Below are positions 36,525-46,689 of a stretch of DNA of 64,000 bases, piece after piece. How positions within the stretch are numbered: the first letter of the stretch is position 1; every line of letters begins with the position of its first letter. Under the pieces are notes generated by a model. That model saw nothing but the letters and a program-made list of their open reading frames with translations. It made no database searches and was not told the origin of the DNA. The position numbers and the translations under genes are program-made. Source of the stretch: Cepaea nemoralis (taxonomy: Eukaryota > Mollusca > Gastropoda > Stylommatophora > Helicidae); assembly GCA_014155875.1 (NCBI GenBank), contig JACEFZ010011363.1, forward strand, positions 40,001 to 104,000, written 5' to 3'.

Positions 36525-36965
36525 AACTTTACATTAGAGAAGACAACAGTCTCGTCTGATACAACTTTACATTAGAGAAGACAACAGTCTCAACAGATAC
36601 AACTTTACATTAGAGAAGACAACAGTCTCGTCAGATACAACTTTACATTAGAGAAGACAACAGTCTCAACAGATACAACTTTACATTAGAGAAGACAACA
36701 GTCTCGTCAGATACAACTTTACATTAGAGAAGACAACAGTCTCGTCAGATACAACTTTACATTAGAGAAGACAACAGTCTCGTCAGATACAACTTTATAT
36801 TAGAGAAGACAACAGTCTCAACAGATACAACTTTACATTAGAGAAGACAACAGTCTCAACAGATACAACTTTACATTAGAGAAGACAACAGTCTCATCAG
36901 ATACAACTTTACATTAGAGAAGACAACAGTCTCGTCAGATACAACTTTACATTAGAGAAGACAAC
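36525..36965. repeat. 38-bp minisatellite
   Basis: Units CAGATACAACTTTACATTAG then AGAAGACAACAGTCTCGT, about 11.5 copies, starting about 33 bp from the acceptor at 36493. It grades into the 30-bp array next to it through the shared AGAGAAGACAACAGTCT. Confidence 0.92.
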
Positions 36966-37264
36966 AGTCTGGTCACATGTCATAGAGAAGCCAACAGTCT
37001 GGTCACATGTCACAGAGAAGATGACAGTCTGGTCATATGTCACAGAGAAGATGACAGTCTGGTCACATGTCATAGAGAAGACAACTGTCTGGTCACATGT
37101 CACAGAGAAGATGACAGTCTGGTCACATGTCACAGAGAAGACACCTGTCTGGTCACATGTCACAGAGAAGACAACTGTCTGGTCACATGTCATAGAGAAG
37201 ACACCTGTCTGGTCACATGTCACAGAGAAGACAACTGTCTGGTCACATGTCACAGAGAAGACAA
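36966..37264. repeat. 30-bp minisatellite
   Basis: Ten units of CTGGTCACATGTCACAGAGA plus AGACAACTGT. AGAGAAGACAACAGTCT is shared with the 38-bp array, suggesting one arose from the other. Confidence 0.92.
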
Positions 37265-38160
37265 CCCTACACTCGAGGAGAACATTGTGCACCCAGTGCG
37301 TTGTGTCCTCACATATATCCTAGCACCTTCAGACGTGAGAAGCCAACTTCTTCCCCAGTCTCACCTCCGCATTGACGGTTGGCTATGCACCAGTAGACAT
37401 TGCTGCCACCATGTTGCTTCCTTGTACCCCACCCATGGCTCATGAGCCTGCACTCTCACTTGTCCCCCAGGAAGCCAGCTTTTCCTCTGGACTACTTTGG
37501 ATGTGGGCTTGGGCTCCCCAATCCACACCCTATCTCTGCTGCAGTACACAGTCCTGGCCAGACAACTTACACCACGACAAGCAACTTTGCCAGAGATTTG
37601 ACTTTGGCCGACATGGCTTGATATCAGTCACTGCTACAGTCTGGTGTTTCAACTACATTGCAGAGTCCTGTTTCTCAAGTGCACTACACTCATGTGGAGG
37701 GATGGCTGCGGAGCTGACAAGAGACGTTAACAGTTCCAGATCTGAGATGGGAGATTGTTCGCTAGCTTGGATGTTATACTTTGGACATCATCTACTTGGA
37801 TTTGCAGCCAGGAACATGAAGCACATTACTACAGTGATTTATCCCACTTGACATTCTGATTGCTCCAGAGCTAGCATGAGGCATTCTCTTCTGCCTCACA
37901 CAGTTGTTTTTGTGCCCGAGTCCTGGCTTGCCCCTTTACACCTAGCCGCTTAAGTAAGCAGCTAAACTGTATTCATCAACATAATTATATAAATGATATA
38001 AACCTATACATCTGACACCCCCTCCCCCATCCTAGATATAGCATTCAGATAGTTCTCTATTTTCTACAATCTTTAAGAATGTTATCATATGATCTATGTC
38101 CTGTTTAGCTCACTGCTTGCAGCCAGCAATAACACCACATCTCACAGACTTCCAAATTAT
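37265..38160. other. Low-copy intron block, unrecognised
   Basis: Not repetitive within the window. A 159-codon plus frame at 37372-37851 contains no motif I know and may be chance or a transposon relic. From 37985 it becomes AT-rich. Confidence 0.35.
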
Positions 38161-38727
38161 TCTCATCTCTCTTGTGTAGAGTCCACGTCTCATCTCTCTT
38201 GTGTAGAGTCCACGTCTCATCTCTCTTGTGTAGAGTCCACGTCTCATCTCTCTTGTGTAGAGTCCACGTCTCATCTCTCTTGTGTAGAGTCCACGTCTCA
38301 TCTCTCTTGTGTAGAGTCCATGTCTCATCTCTCTTGTGTAGAGTCCACGTCTCATCTCTCTTGTGTAGAGTCCACGTCTCATCTCTCTTGTGTAGAGTCC
38401 ACGTCTCATCTCTCTTGTGTAGAGTCCATGTCTCATCTCTCTTGTGTAGAGTCCACGTCTCATCTCTCTTGTGTAGAGTCCACGTCTCATCTCTCTTGTG
38501 TAGAGTCCACGTCTCATCTCTCTTGTGTAGAGTCCATGTCTCATCTCTCTTGTGTAGAGTCCATGTCTCATCTCTCTTGTGTAGAGTCCACGTCTCATCT
38601 CTCTTGTGTAGAGTCCACGTCTCATCTCTCTTGTGTAGAGTCCACATCTCATCTCTCTTGTGTAGAGTCCACGTCTCATCTCTCTTGTGTAGAGTCCACG
38701 TCTCATCTCTCTTGTGCAGAGTCCACA
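38161..38727. repeat. 27-bp minisatellite
   Basis: 21 units of TCTCATCTCTCTTGTGTAGA plus GTCCACG (or GTCCATG). Divisible by three and stop-free in several frames, so four long overlapping frames appear on both strands. Confidence 0.95.
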
Positions 38728-38779
38728 TTTCACAATCCTGAAGTGCTATGGACTATGCCTAATTTTTATTCATTTATTT

Positions 38780-39053
38780 GGTATGAATGTTATTTGATGT
38801 TACAAATATTTGTCTCTCTCAGAATGTTATTTGATGTTACAAATGTTTGTCTCTCTCAGAATGTTATTTGATGTTACAAATGTTTGTCTCTCTCAGAATA
38901 TTATTTGATGTTACAAATGTTTGTCTCTCTCAGAATGTTATTTGATGTCACAAATGTTTGTCTCTCTCAGAATGTTATTTGATGTTACAAATGTTTGTCT
39001 CTCTCAGAATATTATTTGATGTTACAAATGTTTGTCTCTCAGAATGTTATTTG
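38780..39053. repeat. 37-bp minisatellite
   Basis: About seven units of AGAATGTTATTTGATGTTAC then AAATGTTTGTCTCTCTC. One more unit lies at 39886-39935, beyond an insertion. Confidence 0.9.
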
Positions 39054-39885
39054 TTAGTTAGTTAGTTAGTCGAGATTCCATCTTCACGGCAACGGGTCGT
39101 CCCCATTATGCTCCGTTCCTGTGCCAGTGAATATCACACAAAATGCTCCCCACTGTCCAATGTGAAAAGTGGAACAGACAGGCGTCTTGGCAATCCAAAA
39201 GCCTGCACAGGTACACTGTGCATAATGCCGCCACCAGAATGCCAACACAAAAGTCCTCCATGAAAACCACAGTTCATCGTCGATGGAATCGGTAGTCACC
39301 AGAAAGACCTCATTGACCCAGGTTTTCTCACATGGCTCTGCCTCAATCCGCAGGGTGACCCGCCGAAAGCGTCGCATTAAGCACGAACTCCGTAACTCCA
39401 GCGCCAACTCCCAGGAGTCTCCTGAAAAATGCATTCATGAACCAAACAGGCAAATCAGTCAATTCAGCAACAGCCGGTAGCCTATGTTCCGAACATGCTG
39501 GTCACTGTACAATCAAAAGCGGACATATAGAAGCATTCCATGCGAATATCGTAGCTCACAGAGTCGCGCCACGCACTCACTCAGTAGCAGGGCGACAGAA
39601 CCATATACTACCAGTCCAACATGAGGAAAATGTGAAATGCAAACCGCAACCACAAAGATAAATACTACAGAGGCTGTAGCGGTTCTTCTTCTTCTTCTTC
39701 TGCGTTCATCCGGAGTTTTTTGTGTGTGGGCGTGATTGCGTTGTGCCTGTTTACAGCAGAGCTGCGTTTTTGCGCCGTTAGGCCGACACATCCGACTTCT
39801 GTGGGCATTTGTTGACCGGGTTAACCTTCCCGGGGGAGGCCGTAGCGGTTCAATGCCTAACCGCCATGCTGGGGACTGGAAGTCT
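39054..39885 (-). mobile_element. ~666-bp (CTAA)n-tailed retroelement, copy 1
   Basis: On the minus strand it starts near GGTTAGGCATTGAACCGC and ends in (CTAA)n. The flanks TCTCAGAATGTTATTTG occur at 39037-39053 and 39886-39902. It carries a nested 150-bp short element plus that element's 16-bp duplication. A ~115-codon frame at 39084-39434 is shared in part with copy 2 (RSSC...EPCEKT...DSIDDEL), but frames differ downstream. Its centre resembles the body of the tRNA SINE at 15.7 kb. It is either a long SINE or the 3' end of an unseen LINE. Confidence 0.8.
39686..39835 (-). mobile_element. Short (GAA)n-tailed retroelement, copy 2 (nested)
   Basis: Flanked by GAGGCTGTAGCGGTTC (39670-39685) and the same with one C/T change (39836-39851), a 16-bp target-site duplication. 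Inserted inside the (CTAA)n-tailed element, so it is the younger of the two. Confidence 0.88.
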
Positions 39886-39944
39886 TCTCAGAATGTTATT
39901 TGATGTTACAAATGTTTGTCTCTCAAAATGCATGCATATAACAC

Positions 39945-40364
39945 AAGGTACAACCAGTATACAAGGGTTGGCCAGTGTGACGAGGTCATCAGTGGGACTG
40001 TGACACACATGTGATGTGACAGACACAGACATACAACCAGTACACAAAGGTTGGCCAGTGTGCTGAGGTTGTCGGTTGGACTGTGACTCACACATTATGT
40101 GACAGACACAGACATACAACCAGTACACAAGGGTTGGCCAGTGTGACGAGGTCATTGGTGGGACTGTGACACACACATTATGTGACAGACACAGACATAC
40201 AACCAGTACACAAGGGTTGGCCAGTGTGACGAGGTCATTGGTGGGACTGTGACACACATTATGTGACAGACACAGACATACAACCAGTACACAAGGGTTG
40301 GCGAGTGTGACAAGGTCATCGGTAGGACTGTGACACAGGCATCAAGTGACGGACACAGGCATAC
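39945..40364. repeat. ~82-bp minisatellite seeded from SPPL3 exon end
   Basis: Five units adjoin the donor of the YD exon. On the minus strand each begins with CTTGTGTACTGGTTGTATGT, which aligns with the exon end CTGGTC...TTCTGG/GTATGC. The units therefore repeat part of the exon/intron junction. Confidence 0.85.
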
Positions 40365-40471
40365 CCAGAAGACATCATAGACCAGCAGGCCCACCAGCAG
40401 GAGCGTGGACACCTTGAGGCTGGGAAGACGGACCAGGGCGATGAAGGCTACACACAAGCCCATGCCTAGAG
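40365..40471 (-). CDS. SPPL3: SPPL3 exon with catalytic YD motif
   Basis: A 107-bp exon encoding [20 protein letters not shown] followed by [15 protein letters not shown]. The Asp in LVYD is the first of the two catalytic aspartates of GxGD proteases. The acceptor is CTTCCACAG/CT and the donor TTCTGG/GTATGC, in phase 0. Past the donor is a five-unit array whose units resemble the end of this exon plus its donor. Confidence 0.96.
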
Positions 40472-40554
40472 CTGTGGAAGACAGTCATTATATAACCATT
40501 AATACCACATTCAAGATGATATTCTCTCAAATATTTGTTTCAACAATGTGACTC

Positions 40555-40665
40555 TTTCATCATAACCATCTTCATCAACAGAATTACCACATGACAACCA
40601 TCTTAATCAACAGAATCATCATATGACAACCATCTTCATCAAAAGAATTATCACATGACAACCAC
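40555..40665. repeat. ~33-bp minisatellite, split by LINE
   Basis: Units ACCATCTTCATCAACAGAAT then TATCACATGACAA. The array continues at 42130-42229 and 42432-42470, split by two insertions. Confidence 0.85.
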
Positions 40666-42129
40666 AGACACCATGAGACTGGGGAAACACCATAATCGTC
40701 CCATTTGGAAAACAAAGGCAGCAAAAGAGACTGCACACAATACAGACGCATTTCACTGTTGAGTCATGCTGGGAAAATATTTTGCAAAATTCTTGAGAAA
40801 AAATTTCAAACTATTATAGAACCCCAGCTAAGTGAAACACAACTTGGATTTAGGAAAAACAAAGGATGCACAGATGCCATTTTTGCTCTTAGACAACTTA
40901 TAGAAAAATCAATCGAATTCAATGAAACATTACTCTACCTTTGTCGACCAAGAAAAGGCATTTTATAGAGTAGATAGAAACAAGCTGTGGGAAATCCTTA
41001 AACAATATGGTGTAAGTACACACCTAACAAACCTATGTAGAAGCTTATAAAACAACAGTGAATGCATAGTGAGAGCAACTGGAGGACACTCAAAACCCTT
41101 CACCATAAGATCCGGAGTACGACAAGGTTGTGTCCTGTCCCCTCTCTTGTTTACAACATATAAAGACAACATATGTAAAGAAACCAGCCAAGTAGGGACA
41201 GCAAGAATACCACATGACGAGAACACAGAAGAAGAACCATCTGCAAATCTAACTATTAAAGAACTCCTGTTTGCGGACGACCAAGCACTAATAGCAAAAT
41301 CAGAAGCTGAATTACAAGACCACATGAATAGTCTGAATGAAATGTGTAGGGAACATAACATGAAAATTAGCACAAGCAAAACAGAGGTAATAACTATAAC
41401 TAAAGAAGAAAAAACAGCAACAATTCACCTAAATGAACATCCCTTGAAACGAGTAAAGAGTTTCATGACTCCTAGGAAGTATAATATCATCAAATGGCAG
41501 ATCAGAAGACAAAGATCGAAAATAGATGCAATAAGGCAAACCAACTCATTGGACAAATAGCACCAATACTAAAGAACAAACATGTATCAATAACTACTAA
41601 GAAAGCATTTTACAACACAATCTTCTTATCAACTCTATGTTACCAATGCCAAAATTGGACAATAACAGAAAAAGAGAAAATAAAAATCACAACAACAGAA
41701 ATGAGGTTCCTGAGAAGAATACTCAACGTATCAAGAAGAGATCAGATTCAATCAATCAATCAAAATCATGTGCCATGCCGGAAAGCGTGGGCGGTCATGA
41801 TTCGCCATTTCACTCGATTAGATAAGATTAGAAATGAAGAAATCAGGACTAAAGTGGGGGTTATAGCTGCACTAGATTTTATTAGAAGGCAGCAAGTCAA
41901 ATGGTTTGGCCATGCAAGTAGGTTACCAACTAACAGTATACCACAACAAGCAATGATGTACAGACTAGAGGGAAGCAGAGGAAGAGGCCGACCACGTAAA
42001 TCATGGACGCAGGGAATAACAGAGTCCATGGGAATATCGATACATGAAGCCCATAAGCAGGCACTCACCCGCTGTTTATACTTCACCTCGGCAAGGTACA
42101 AGAGGAACATGATTTGATGAGATGAGATG
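40666..42129 (+). mobile_element. 5'-truncated RTE-like LINE relic
   Basis: Plus-strand RT pieces: YRRISLLSHAGKIF, LGFRKNKGCTDAIFALRQL, then after a frameshift near 40940 the DQEKAF block, GVRQGCVLSPLLFTTY, LLFADDQALIAKSEAELQ, and after another shift near 41480 LIGQIAPILKNKHVS, MRFLRRILNVSRRDQ, VKWFGHASRL, GRGRPRKSW. It ends in a (GATGA)n-like tail at about 42110-42129. Stops at about 41050 and elsewhere show it is dead. A different LINE end is inserted at 41749-41819. Confidence 0.88.
41749..41819 (-). mobile_element. 71-bp LINE 3'-end insertion
   Basis: Splits the RT block ...SRRDQ / IRNEEIRTK... of the surrounding LINE. Flanks AGATCAGATT (41739-41748) and AGATAAGATT (41820-41829) form a 10-bp duplication with one change. 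The insert is the last ~60 bp of the family seen at 21.3, 27.8 and 47.7 kb plus an (ATTG)n tail. Confidence 0.8.
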
Positions 42130-42229
42130 AGAACCACCTTCATCAACAGAATTATCACATGACAACCATCTTCATGAATAGAATTATATATGACAACCAT
42201 CTTCATCAATAGAATTATCACATGACAAC

Positions 42230-42431
42230 TGTCATTTACTGCCAACATAGTACCTTGCGGTGTATGGCAGAGGGGTCTTTGAGCCTGAGGAATTGAGGAA
42301 TTAAGGCCGTCTGGCTTGTGCAGTCGCTGCGAACTGTGCAGGTTAGAATTTTCTTTTTGCCCCCCGACAGAAAAAAAATCCCACACCTAACCTAGGTCCG
42401 GCATTCTATCCACTCGGCCAGCCGCTCCTCT
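42230..42431 (-). mobile_element. tRNA-derived SINE, degraded
   Basis: The minus strand starts GGAGCGGCTGGCCGAGTGG, with A box TGGCCGAGTGG. The B box is not intact (GGTTAGGTGTGGG region). Flanked by TCACATGACAAC at 42218-42229 and 42432-42443. The body differs from that of the 15.7-kb SINE as far as I can see. Confidence 0.72.
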
Positions 42432-42538
42432 TCACATGACAACCATATTCATAAATAGAATAATAACATCACAAGTCAACTAGAAACTGTTGACACACAA
42501 GTCAACTACAAGCTATCAACATTTGACACACAACTAAC

Positions 42539-42651
42539 CATCCATGAGTAGCCAGTGCCCAGTGAGAATCCAGATACAGACTATACTGAATGACAGACAA
42601 AAGGAGAAAATCTCTGCAGCTGTAAACCTCCCACACACACCAAACGAAATT
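42539..42651 (-). CDS. SPPL3: SPPL3 exon (CGRFTAAE ... LTGHWLLMD)
   Basis: A 113-bp exon encoding [17 protein letters not shown], then a hydrophobic stretch, then [11 protein letters not shown]. These are signature blocks of SPPL3 rather than SPP or SPPL2. The acceptor is TTTCATTTCAG/A and the donor ATGGATG/GTTAGT, with phases 2 in and 1 out, both matching the neighbouring exons. A 54-bp array directly upstream repeats an acceptor-like CATTTCAG. Confidence 0.95.
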
Positions 42652-42664
42652 CTGAAATGAAACA

Positions 42665-42940
42665 TCACATAAATCATGGTTATACAAGTCTGAAATGCAA
42701 TAGTGATACATGATCTTATCACAGAAATCATGGTTATACAAGTCTGAAATGCAATAGTGATACATGATCTTATCACAGAAATCATGGTTATACAAGTCTG
42801 AAATGCAATAGTGATACAAGATCTTATCACAGAAATCTTGGTTATACGAGTCTGAAATGCAATAGTGATACAAGATCTTATCACAGAAATCATGGTTATA
42901 CAAGTCTGAAATGCAATAGTGATACATGATCTTATCCTAT
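42665..42940. repeat. 54-bp minisatellite with acceptor-like CAG
   Basis: Five units. On the minus strand each reads CACTATTGCATTTCAGACTT, repeating CATTTCAG, the same octamer as the true SPPL3 acceptor at 42652-42659. The array starts about 14 bp upstream of that acceptor. Confidence 0.88.
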
Positions 42941-42944
42941 AACA

Positions 42945-43910
42945 CCACCACCTACCTCAGACAAGCAGGGTAATAAGACATCACTACCTATCTCAGACAA
43001 GCAGGGTAATAAGACATCACTACCTATCTCAGACAAGCAGGGTAATAAGACATCACTACCTATCTCAGACAAGCAGGGTAATAAGACATCACTACCTATC
43101 TCAGACAAGCAGGGTAATAAGACATCACTACCTATCTCAGACAAGCAGGGTAATAAGACATCACTACCTATCTCAGACAAGCAGGGTAATAAGACATCAC
43201 TACCTATCTCAGACAAGCAGGGTAATAAGACATCACTACCTATCTCAGACAAGCAGGGTAATAAGACATCACTACCTATCTCAGACAAGCAGGGTAATAA
43301 GACATCACTACCTATCTCAGACAAGCAGGGTAATAAGACATCACTACCACCTACCTCAGACAAGCAGGGTAATAAGACATCACTACCACCTACCTCAGAC
43401 AAGCAGGGTAATAAGACATCACTACCACCTACCTCAGACAAGCAGGGTAATAAGACATCACTACCTATCTCAGACAAGCAGGGTAATAAGACATCACTAC
43501 CTATCTCAGACAAGCAGGGTAATAAGACATCACTACCTATCTCAGACAAGCAGGGTAATAAGACATCACTACCTATCTCAGACAAGCAGGGTAATAAGAC
43601 ATCACTACCTATCTCAGACAAGCAGGGTAATAAGACATCACTACCTATCTCAGACAAGCAGGGTAATAAGACATCACCACCTATCTCAGACAAGCAGGTC
43701 CTAAGACAGCACTATATATCTCAGACAAGCAGGTCCCAAGACAGCACTACCTACCTCAGACAGCAATACCTACTTGAGACAAGCAGGTCCCAAGACAGCA
43801 CTACCTACCTCAGACAGCAATACCTACTTGAGACAAGCAGGTCCCAAGACAGCACTACCTACCTCAGACAGCAATACCTACTTGAGACAAGCAGGGTAAT
43901 GAGACAGCAC
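42945..43910. repeat. 36-bp minisatellite with a degenerate end
   Basis: About 20 units of GACATCACTACCTATCTCAG plus ACAAGCAGGGTAATAA, three of them a 39-bp CTACCACCTACC form. From 43690 it turns into ~54-bp units with CAAGCAGGTCCCAAGACAGC. Confidence 0.92.
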
Positions 43911-44151
43911 AAGCTACCAGAACATGTGGACAGTTTTTCTTGTATTGTTCTATTCTAAGATGTGGCAAAGTAAACTTGACAAGACATGATATGATCAACA
44001 GATGTCTTTCAAATAGTAATCAGCTGACCTTTTCACATAGTAATTAGTTGACCCTTTCACATAGTAATTAGTTGACCCTAGGACATAGTAATTAGTTGAC
44101 CCTAGGACACAGTAATTAGTTGACCCTTTCACACAGTAATTAGTTGACCCT

Positions 44152-44805
44152 GAGACTTTCGGTCCCTAGAATTACGGTTAGGTATTGAACCGCTACGGCC
44201 TCTGGAGTATTTATTCTTGTCGCTCCGGTTTGCATTTCACATTTTCCTCATGTTGGACTGGTAGTATATGGTTCTGTCGCCCTGCTACTGAGTGAGTGCG
44301 TGGTGCGACTCTGTGAGCTGTGATATTCACGTGGAATGCTTTTACATGTCCGCTTTTGTTTGTACAGTGACCTGCATGTTCGGAACAATGCCTACCGGCT
44401 GTTGCTGAATTGACTGATTTGCCTTTTCGGTTCATGAGTGCATTTTTCAGAAGACTCCTGGGAGTCGGCGCTGGAGCTACGGAGTTCATGCTTTATGCAG
44501 CGCTTTCGGTGGGTTGCCCTGTGGATAGAGACAGAGCCATGTGAGAAAACCCGGGTCAATGAGATCTTTCTGGTGACTGTCGATTCCATCGACGATGAAC
44601 TGCGGTTTCAGTGGAGGACTTTTGTGTTGGCATTCTGGCGGTGGCATTATGCAGTGTACCTGTGCGGGCTGTTAGATTGTCGAGTCTCCTGTTTGTTCCA
44701 CTTTTCACATTTGACAGTAGGGAACATTTTGTGTGATATTCACTGGCACGGGAATGGTGCATAATGGGGACGACCCGTTGCCGTGAAGTTGGAACCTCGA
44801 CTAAC
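44152..44805 (+). mobile_element. ~654-bp (CTAA)n-tailed retroelement, copy 2
   Basis: Opposite orientation to copy 1 at 39.1 kb and lacking the nested insert. Starts GAGACTTTCGGTCCC, ends CGACTAAC. Flanks TAATTAGTTGACCCT at both ends match the array and so are weak as a duplication. A frame at 44438-44764 shares the SSC...EPCEKT...DSIDDEL...RTFVLAFW block with copy 1. Confidence 0.82.
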
Positions 44806-44915
44806 TAATTAGTTGACCCTTTCGCACAGTAATTAGTTGACTCTTTCACACAGTAATTAGTTGACCCTTTCACACAGTCATCTATACAACAAGATATGTA
44901 ATCAAATAGTAATTC

Positions 44916-45065
44916 CCCGGGAAGGTTAACCTGGTCAACAAATGCCTGCAGAAGTCGGATGTGTCGGCCTGACGGCGCAAGAACGCAGCTCTGCTGTAAA
45001 CAGGCACAACTCAGTCACATCCGGGGAAAAAAATCCGGATGAACGCAGAAGAAGAAGAAGAAGAA
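44916..45065 (+). mobile_element. Short (GAA)n-tailed retroelement, copy 3
   Basis: 150 bp from CCCGGGAAGGTTAACC to (GAA)n, with ATAGTAATTC at 44906-44915 and 45066-45075. An ATCCGG/CCGGAT inverted repeat around an A-run lies just before the tail. Confidence 0.88.
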
Positions 45066-46434
45066 ATAGTAATTCATTTACCCTTTCACACAGTCATCTA
45101 TACAACAAGATATGTAATCAAATAGAATAGTAATTAGTTGACTTTTGAACACAAGTTGACCATTGGACACAGTAATTAGTTGACCTTTTCATAAAGTAAT
45201 TAGTTGCCCTTTTCACATAGTAGTTAGTTGACCCATGGACATGGTAATTAGTTGACCCTTACACACAGTAGTTAGTTGAATTTTTCGCGCAGTAATTAAT
45301 TGACTCTTTCTCACAGTCATCTATACAAGATATGCAATCAAACAGTAAATTAGTTTACCCTTTCACGCAGTCATCTATACAACAAGATATATAATCAAAT
45401 AGTAATTAGTTGATCCTTTCACGCAGTCATCAATACAACAAGATATGTCATCAAAAAGTAATTAGTTGACCCTTTCACACAGGCATCTGCACAAGATATG
45501 TAATCAAATAGTAATTAGTTGACCTTTTCACACAGGCATCTGCACAAAATATGTAATCAAATAGTAATTAGTTGTCCCTTTCACACAGGCATCTATACAA
45601 CAAGATATGTAATCAAATAGTAATTAGTTGACCCTTTCACACAGGCATCTATACAACAAGATATGTAATCAAATAGTAATTAGTTGACCCTTTCACACAG
45701 GCATCTATACAACAAGATATGTAATCAAATAGTAATTAGTTGACCCTTTCACACAGTCATCTATACAACAAGATATGTAATCAAATAGTAATTAGTTGAC
45801 CCTTTCACACAGGCATCTATACAACAAGATATGTAATCAAATAGTAATTAGTTGTCCCTTTCACGCAGTCATCTATACAACAAGATATGTAATCAAATAG
45901 TAATTAGTTGTCCCTTTCACACAGTCATCTATACAACAAGATATGCAATCAAATAGTAATTAGTTGACCCTTTCACGCAGTCATCTATACAACAAGATAT
46001 GTAATCAAATAGTAATTAGTTGACCCTTTCAAGCAGTCATCTATACAACAAGATATGTAATCAAATAGTAATTAGTTGACCCTTTCACGCAGTCATCTAT
46101 ACAACAAGATATGTAATCAAATAGTAATTAGTTGACCCTTTCACGCAGTCATCTATACAACAAGATATGTAATCAAATAGTAATTAGTTGAACCTTTCAC
46201 GCAGTCATCTATACAACAAGATATGTAATCAAATAGTAATTAGTTGAACCTTTCACGCAGTCATCTATACAACAAGATATGTAATCAAATAGTAATTCAC
46301 TGACCCTTTCACGCAGTCATCTATACAACAAGATATGTAATCGAACAGAAGAATAGATATAAGCAAACAGAATGAGCCATGAAGGACATCACAAAAGCTG
46401 ACATATGAACAAACAGCATACATTGAAACAAACA

Positions 46435-46550
46435 GATTTGAACACACATACACCACACACACAACACACACACACATACAACACACACACAACACACATA
46501 CAACACACACACAACACACATACAACACACATACAACACACAGACAACAG
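46435..46550. repeat. (CA)n microsatellite
   Basis: ACACAC/ATACAACACACAC tract right after the SPPL3 donor at 46562. It produces short artefact frames rich in Cys/Val or His/Thr. Confidence 0.85.
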
Positions 46551-46562
46551 TGATCAACCTAC

Positions 46563-46641
46563 TTCTGGCCACTGGAACACGGCTGCACAAAATACTGGCA
46601 CATTGGAAGCAGCAGGAAGGCAAAAGCCACTGTGGCAAGTA
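46563..46641 (-). CDS. SPPL3: SPPL3 exon (TM helix, LLLPMCQY)
   Basis: A 79-bp exon encoding LATVAFAFLLLPMCQYFVQP followed by CSSGQ. The block VAFAFLLLPMCQY is nearly identical to vertebrate SPPL3. The acceptor is TCTCTTCCAG/TA. The donor is CAGAA/GTAGGT, a weaker site than usual, leaving AA of a Lys codon that the next exon completes. The exon sits between a (CA)n tract (46435-46550) and the 23-bp array that starts near 46690. Confidence 0.94.
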
Positions 46642-46689
46642 CTGGAAGAGATATGCCAGATTTTATTTTCAGATTGCAACATCCCACAT

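Larger units (their letters stand above)
44010..46340. repeat. 24-bp and 56-bp GTAATTAGTTGACCC arrays
   Basis: Up to about 44900 units are ~24 bp (GTAATTAGTTGACCCTTTCA). From 45300 they are 56 bp with ACAAGATATGTAATCAAATA added. The longer unit contains the shorter, so the array appears to have changed its unit by expansion. Two retroelements interrupt it. Confidence 0.9.

Noticed and set aside
38089..38871. Four overlapping frames of 190-260 codons on both strands
   Set aside because: 27-bp minisatellite without stops in several frames. A Cys-rich or TREM-rich peptide repeat is not evidence of a protein.
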